A DNA stretch of 10,319 nucleotides from Actinomycetota bacterium. GTDB taxonomy: Bacteria; Actinomycetota; Rubrobacteria; Rubrobacterales; Rubrobacteraceae. Location: NCBI GenBank assembly GCA_020200675.1, contig JAIVIG010000349.1, positions 1 to 10,319 of the forward strand. Direction: 5' to 3'. Shown piece by piece: positions 7,001 to 10,319 of the stretch. Under the pieces are notes generated by a model. It did not search any database and had not been told where the DNA came from. It saw only the letters and a list, made by a program, of their open reading frames with translations. A program made the translations under genes and the position numbers. The number at the start of each line of letters is the position of its first letter. Positions within the stretch are counted from its first letter, which is position 1.

Positions 7001-7861
7001 GGCCTCGGCGCCCATGCCGCCGCGGAAGTACACGCCGTAGCCGTACTCGTCCCCGAAGCGGTCCTTCATCTCCCGGAAGAGCTCCTCGTCGTCCACGATC
7101 TGGCGCGGCTCGAGCGTCTGGAACTCCTCCCACGCCCGCCGGACGAGTTCTACCTGCTCGTTGACCGAGCGCTGGATGTCCGCGACGGTCTCCTCGGCCT
7201 CCTTGTACACCCTCTGGATCGCCGCCTCACGGTCCTCCTCGGGGATGTCGGCGTACTCCTCGGTGAACTCGTCCGGGCTGCTCTCGCCCTTTATGACGCT
7301 CTCGCGCTTGGTGCGAAGCGCCTGGGTCTGCATAACCTCCTCGTCCCGCTCCTCTTCGAGCTGGCGGATCTCCTCCTCGACCTGGTTACGCAGGACGTTT
7401 ATGTCGTTCGCTCGCTCCTCCCGGTCGACCCAGGTGACGATGGAAGAAGCGAAGTACAGCACCCGGTCGAGGTCCTTCGGGCTGATGTCCAGAAGGTACC
7501 CCATCCGGCTCGGCACGCCCTTGACGAACCACACGTGCGCTATAGGAGCGGCCAGCTCTATGTGGCCCATCCGGTCGCGCCGCACGCGAGCGCGCGTCAC
7601 CTCGACGCCGCACCGCTCGCAGATGATGCCCTTGAAACGGATCCTCTTGTACTTGCCGCAGTAGCACTCCCAGTCCTTCGAAGGACCGAAGATACGCTCG
7701 CAGAACAGGCCGTCCTTCTCCGGGCGGAGGGTACGGTAGTTGATGGTCTCCGGCTTCGTAACCTCGCCGCGGGACCACTCCCGGATCTCCTCGGCCGAGA
7801 CTAGGCCGATAGAGATCTTCTCCAACTTATTGATGTCTATGTCGCGCTCTAAACCCTGCAC
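4043..7861 (-). CDS. rpoC: DNA-directed RNA polymerase subunit beta', with a 22-residue clamp-helix deletion
   Basis: Beta' carries the catalytic Mg site, bridge helix, trigger loop and much of the clamp. The 1272 residues include zinc site 1 (Cys66, 68, 81, 84), catalytic NADFDGD (538-544), zinc site 2 (Cys879, 953, 960, 963, spaced as in E. coli) and the trigger loop LTMRTFH (995-1001) without the proteobacterial insert. A long acidic coiled-coil-rich stretch follows zinc site 1. The striking oddity is at 378-390, NNRLRLDALFDNG. The 24 residues corresponding to E. coli 280-303 are replaced by Arg-Leu, a net loss of 22 residues without frameshift. This removes the tip and part of the second strand of the sigma-binding clamp helices. 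Start is GTG, with GAGAGG (7878-7873) 11 nt upstream, a slightly long spacing. The rest of the protein looks complete, so the identity is certain; the deletion may be real or an artefact. Confidence 0.97.
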   Translation of the reverse strand: MQGLERDIDINKLEKISIGLVSAEEIREWSRGEVTKPETINYRTLRPEKDGLFCERIFGPSKDWECYCGKYKRIRFKGIICERCGVEVTRARVRRDRMGHIELAAPIAHVWFVKGVPSRMGYLLDISPKDLDRVLYFASSIVTWVDREERANDINVLRNQVEEEIRQLEEERDEEVMQTQALRTKRESVIKGESSPDEFTEEYADIPEEDREAAIQRVYKEAEETVADIQRSVNEQVELVRRAWEEFQTLEPRQIVDDEELFREMKDRFGDEYGYGVYFRGGMGAEAVRDLISQVDLEAEAQDLRDMVEESKGQKRQKAIKRLKVVDAFRTSGNRPEWMVMDAVPVLPPDLRPMVQLDGGRFATSDLNDLYRRVINRNNRLRLDALFDNGRRGRAVTGAGNRALKSLSDMLKGKQGRFRQNLLGKRVDYSGRSVIVVGPGLQMHQCGLPRLMAVELFKPFVMKVLVDRALAPNIRSAKQMVERLRPEVWDVLEDVIKEHPVLLNRAPTLHRLGIQAFEPVLVEGKAIQVHPLVCSAFNADFDGDQMAVHVPLSPEAQAEARVLMLSTQNILLPANGFPIAVPSQDMVLGLYYVTYAGDDFEEQGVKAFISSYDEAEAAYKEGSLKIHDKILLRRDGGRVETTLGRAIFNENVEGTLREYLGAAYDPADYNFVNHTLKKGEVKALVTEYVNRYPTELVSQLLDTLKRVGFHTATRAGVSIGKNDIVVPEQKEEILGRYDNLVNEVEEQWDSGFISDEERLERVISMWTQARNEVEQAMKDNLYRLNPIYMMANSGARGNYSQITQLAGMRGLMTNTKGEIIDEPVKSSFMEGLSVLEYFTSTHGARKGQADTALRTADSGYLTRRLVDVSQDVVIHDADCGTEGYVEIPLYLQGGRGDPNDSIAARYLARDLVDAETGEVIAEAGTDITPGLFASWRDQLPRETLVPVRTPSKCESPQGVCQACYGRALSTYRPVDVGEAVGIIAAQSIGEPGTQLTMRTFHTGGIAGEDITAGLPRVVELFEARHPKAEATLADIDGYVSLEEIESDRLIKVAITSPDGTESREYRVERQLLRPEFVEGAEVRANTPITEGSVYPHQILENDLRYSRGTTQTERYLVDEVQKVYRAQGVDIHDKHIEVIVRQMLRKVVVDDPGDTNLLPEQVADRFTVLSENERVEEEGGTPATFHTVLMGITKASLATDSFLSAASFQETARVLTDAAIEGKVDSLAGLKENVIIGKLIPAATGMPRYRQLTVMVEGYGAQDVEDLDIAAS

Positions 7862-7872
7862 GCTCTATGGTT

Positions 7873-7878
7873 CCTCTC
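7873..7878 (-). promoter_or_regulatory. Probable rpoC ribosome binding site
   Basis: GAGAGG on the minus strand lies 11 nt before the GTG start of rpoC. Spacing is a little long but no better in-frame start is visible nearby, and the N-terminus then matches other beta' proteins shortly downstream (LVSAEEIREW). Confidence 0.5.
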
Positions 7879-7905
7879 TCGATTCGTCCTTTGGCCCCAG
7901 TCTCC

Positions 7906-7938
7906 CGCGCAGGCCGGCACAAAAACCGCCGGCCCGCG
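7906..7938 (-). other. Strong hairpin in the rpoB-rpoC gap
   Basis: GGCCGGC (7934-7928) pairs perfectly with GCCGGCC (7918-7912) around a 9-nt loop containing five T. Four more pairs (CGCG, 7938-7935, with CGCG, 7909-7906) extend the stem past a 2-nt bulge. No T-run follows, so it is unlikely to be an intrinsic terminator. A transcript-processing or stability element between rpoB and rpoC is possible. Confidence 0.6.
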
Positions 7939-7948
7939 TCGCCTCGCG

Positions 7949-10319
7949 TTAGCTCGCAAACGTATCGGGCGCGTCGTCGAGGTTCCCGGTCGGCTCCTCG
8001 CGGCTCAGGTTGATCCCCAGAGCACGCGCAGCCTCGTCCCAGTCTCGCCTGTCCTGATCCTCGGCCGCGGCCTCGGCGTTGTAGACCGGCTTGACCGAGA
8101 GCCCAAGCGACTGCATCTCCTTGAGCAAGACCTTGAAGCTCGCCGGCACCCCGGGCTCGGGGATGTTCTCCCCCTTAACGATCGACTCGTAGCTCTTTAC
8201 GCGCCCGACCCGGTCGTCGCTCTTTATGGTGAGCAACTCCTGCAAGGTATGCGCGGCGCCGTAAGCTTCGAGCGCCCACACCTCCATCTCGCCAAAGCGC
8301 TGACCGCCAAACTGGGCCTTACCGCCCAAGGGCTGCTGCGTCACGAGCGAGTACGGGCCGGTGCTCCGCGCGTGGATCTTGTCGTCCACCAGGTGCAGAA
8401 GCTTCAGTATGTACATGTAGCCGATGGTGATCCTGCCGTCGAACGGCTCGCCGGTCCGCCCGTCGTAGAGCGTCACCTTCCCGCCGCGGCCCATGCCGAT
8501 GTCGGCGCTGCCGTTCCCGCGGACGGCCTCGATGGCCCCGTTGACGTCCTCTACCTCGGCGCCCGAGAAGACGGGGGTCGAGACGAAGGTCGGCTCGCCA
8601 CCGTTCTCCCCGAGGCCCTGGCTCGCGGCCCACCCGAGGTGGGTCTCCAGGATCTGGCCGATGTTCATCCGGCTTGGGACGCCCAGGGGAGACAGGATCA
8701 CGTCCACCGGACGCCCGTCCTCCATGAACGGCATGTCCTCTTCGGGCACGATCTTGGAGATAACGCCCTTGTTTCCGTGACGCCCTGCGAGCTTGTCGCC
8801 CTCGGCGATCTTACGCTTTTTGGCGACGAAGACCCGCACCATCTCGTTGACGCCCGGCTGGAGCTCGTCGCCCCCCTCGCGGGAGAAGCGCTTGACGTCG
8901 ATGACGACGCCGCCCTCGCCGTGCGGGACCTTCAAGGAAGAGTCCTTCACCTCGCGCGCCTTCTCCCCGAAGATCGCGCGGAGAAGCTTCTCCTCCGGCG
9001 TCGGCTCGGACTCGCCCTTGGGCGTTACCTTGCCGACCAGAACGTCGCCAGAAGTAACTTCGGCGCCTATCCTGATAATTCCGTCGGAGTCGAGGTTCAT
9101 CAGCACGTCGTCCGAGGCGTTGGGAATATCCCTCGTTATCTCCTCGGGACCGAGCTTGGTGTCGCGGGCCTGGACCTCGTACTCCTCGATGTGGATCGAG
9201 GTGAGAACGTCGTCCTTGACTACGCGCTCGGAGATGATGATCGCATCCTCGAAGTTGAACCCCTCCCACGGCATGAACGCCACGAGCAGGTTCTTGCCCA
9301 GGGCCAGCTCGCCCTGGTCGGTCGAAGAACCGTCGGCCAGGATGGTTCCGGCCTGGATGTCCTCGCCCTCCTTGACAAGTGGCCGCTGGTTGACGCACGT
9401 GCCCTGGTTGGAGCGAGCGAACTTGCGCAGGCGATACTCGTCGGTCTCGCCGTCCTCCCTGCGAACCGTGATCTTCTCGGATACGACCCGCTCGATGGTG
9501 CCGGCGTTGCGTGCTACGAGCACGTCCCCCGTGTCCGCCGCCGCCCGGAACTCCATCCCGGTGCCGACGTACGGGGCCTCGCTGCGCAGCAACGGCACGG
9601 CCTGCCGCTGCATGTTGGCGCCCATGAGCGCCCGGTTGGCGTCGTCGTGCTCGAGGAACGGTATAAGAGCCGTCCCGACGCTGACGGTCTGCAACGGCGC
9701 AACGTCCACGTAGTCGATCTCTTCGGGGGTGACGGTCGCGACGTCACCACCGCGCCTCCGGGCCAGGATCTGCTCGGAGTCGAGGATTCTGCCGGTCCCC
9801 TCCTCGACGGGCGTGTTGGCCTGGGCGATCGTGAACTCCTCCTCCTCATCAGCGGAGAGGTACTCGATCTCGTCCGTAACAACCCCGTCCACGACCTTGC
9901 GATACGGCGTCTGCAAGAAGCCGTAATCGTCCACTATCGCGTAGGTCGAGAGTTGCCCGATAAGCCCGATGTTCGGACCCTCTGGCGTCTCGATAGGACA
10001 CATCCTCCCATAGTGCGTCGGGTGCACGTCGCGCACCTCTATTGGGGCCCGCTCGCGCGACAATCCGCCCGCACCCATCGCGTTCAAGCGCCGGCGGTGC
10101 GACAGACCGCTCAGGGTGTTCGTCTGATCCATAAACTGCGAGAGCTGCGAGGAGCCGAAGAACTCCTTGATCGCACTGGCAACAGGCTTGGTGTTGACGA
10201 CGCTTTGCGGCGTTATGGTATCCGCGTCCTGCGTGGTCATCCGCTCGCGAACGACCCGCTCCATGCGGTACATCCCGATCCGGAAAGCCTCCTGCACGAG
10301 CTCGCCCACGGTCCTCAAC
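7949..10319 (-). CDS. rpoB: DNA-directed RNA polymerase subunit beta, 5' end outside the window
   Basis: Beta forms one pincer of RNA polymerase and the rifamycin pocket. The visible 789 codons begin mid-protein; the first, TTG, is an internal Leu and not a start. Roughly the first 370-450 residues are missing. Numbering from the window edge, the rifampicin region is at 58-84 (QLSQFMDQTNTLS...), followed by VRDVHPTHYGR and PIETPEGPNIGL. The active-site lysines are in GDKLAGRHGNKG at 509 and 517, matching E. coli Lys1065 and Lys1073. RMNIGQILETHLG, TQQPLGGKAQFGGQRFGEMEVWALEAYGA and the C-terminal LGINLSREE follow. Residue 79 (10084-10082, AAC) is Asn where E. coli has Ser531; neighbouring positions equivalent to 520, 533 and 535 also differ (Thr, Met, Ala). 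rpoC follows after 87 nt and is presumably co-transcribed. Confidence 0.98.
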   Translation of the reverse strand, partial: LRTVGELVQEAFRIGMYRMERVVRERMTTQDADTITPQSVVNTKPVASAIKEFFGSSQLSQFMDQTNTLSGLSHRRRLNAMGAGGLSRERAPIEVRDVHPTHYGRMCPIETPEGPNIGLIGQLSTYAIVDDYGFLQTPYRKVVDGVVTDEIEYLSADEEEEFTIAQANTPVEEGTGRILDSEQILARRRGGDVATVTPEEIDYVDVAPLQTVSVGTALIPFLEHDDANRALMGANMQRQAVPLLRSEAPYVGTGMEFRAAADTGDVLVARNAGTIERVVSEKITVRREDGETDEYRLRKFARSNQGTCVNQRPLVKEGEDIQAGTILADGSSTDQGELALGKNLLVAFMPWEGFNFEDAIIISERVVKDDVLTSIHIEEYEVQARDTKLGPEEITRDIPNASDDVLMNLDSDGIIRIGAEVTSGDVLVGKVTPKGESEPTPEEKLLRAIFGEKAREVKDSSLKVPHGEGGVVIDVKRFSREGGDELQPGVNEMVRVFVAKKRKIAEGDKLAGRHGNKGVISKIVPEEDMPFMEDGRPVDVILSPLGVPSRMNIGQILETHLGWAASQGLGENGGEPTFVSTPVFSGAEVEDVNGAIEAVRGNGSADIGMGRGGKVTLYDGRTGEPFDGRITIGYMYILKLLHLVDDKIHARSTGPYSLVTQQPLGGKAQFGGQRFGEMEVWALEAYGAAHTLQELLTIKSDDRVGRVKSYESIVKGENIPEPGVPASFKVLLKEMQSLGLSVKPVYNAEAAAEDQDRRDWDEAARALGINLSREEPTGNLDDAPDTFAS

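Noticed and set aside
4457..7804. Very long open frame on the plus strand (about 1115 codons) opposite rpoC
   Set aside because: Its register mirrors the G+C-biased third positions of rpoC. The product is Leu/Val/Asp/Arg-rich with no recognisable domain, and the opposite strand is an unmistakable beta' subunit. It is an antisense shadow.
8793..9713. Plus-strand open frame of about 300 codons opposite rpoB
   Set aside because: Ser/Thr-rich shadow of rpoB with no motif or recognisable family. rpoB on the minus strand explains the region.
10316..10318. TTG at the right edge as a start codon for rpoB
   Set aside because: It falls inside a conserved RpoB segment just before the rifampicin region. 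Several hundred N-terminal residues of beta must lie outside the window.

Overview
The window is a stretch of the bacterial rpoBC-str transcription/translation locus, with every gene on the minus strand. In transcription order (right to left) it holds: the 3' two-thirds of rpoB (RNA polymerase beta), rpoC (beta'), rpsL (S12), rpsG (S7), fusA (EF-G) and tuf (EF-Tu). There are no RNA genes, mobile elements, phage genes or CRISPR arrays. The G+C-rich DNA, the compact beta' without the large proteobacterial trigger-loop insert, and the RpoB/RpoC sequences suggest a high-GC Gram-positive lineage, probably Actinomycetota and perhaps a deep branch such as Rubrobacteria. The genus is inference from memory, not a search.

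Layout: rpoB enters from the right edge and stops at 7949. An 87-nt gap with a strong hairpin precedes rpoC (7861 to 4043, GTG start). A 125-nt gap separates rpoC from rpsL (GTG start). A near-consensus promoter (TTGACA, 17 nt, TAAAAT) overlaps the last codons and stop of rpoC, so the str genes probably have their own promoter and a leader of about 110 nt. That leader holds a tandem 10-bp repeat and a hairpin followed by a T-run. rpsL, rpsG and fusA are then tightly packed (14 and 9 nt apart) with good Shine-Dalgarno sequences.

Two features are abnormal for genes this conserved. First, fusA stops being EF-G at residue 622, at the domain IV/V boundary, and runs directly into the ATG of tuf in another frame. 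Domain V, the normal stop and the fusA-tuf spacer are all absent, and codon usage changes sharply at that point. Second, rpoC has an in-frame loss of 22 residues that removes the tip and much of the second helix of the beta' clamp coiled coil, the main sigma-factor docking site. Each could be an assembly or strain chimera, a real rearrangement tolerated because of second copies, or decay. Read-level evidence would decide.

If intact, these genes would act together as RNA polymerase core subunits (rpoB, rpoC), the decoding and head proteins of the 30S subunit (rpsL, rpsG) and the two elongation GTPases (fusA, tuf). RpoB also carries Asn at the position of E. coli Ser531, which predicts reduced rifamycin sensitivity.
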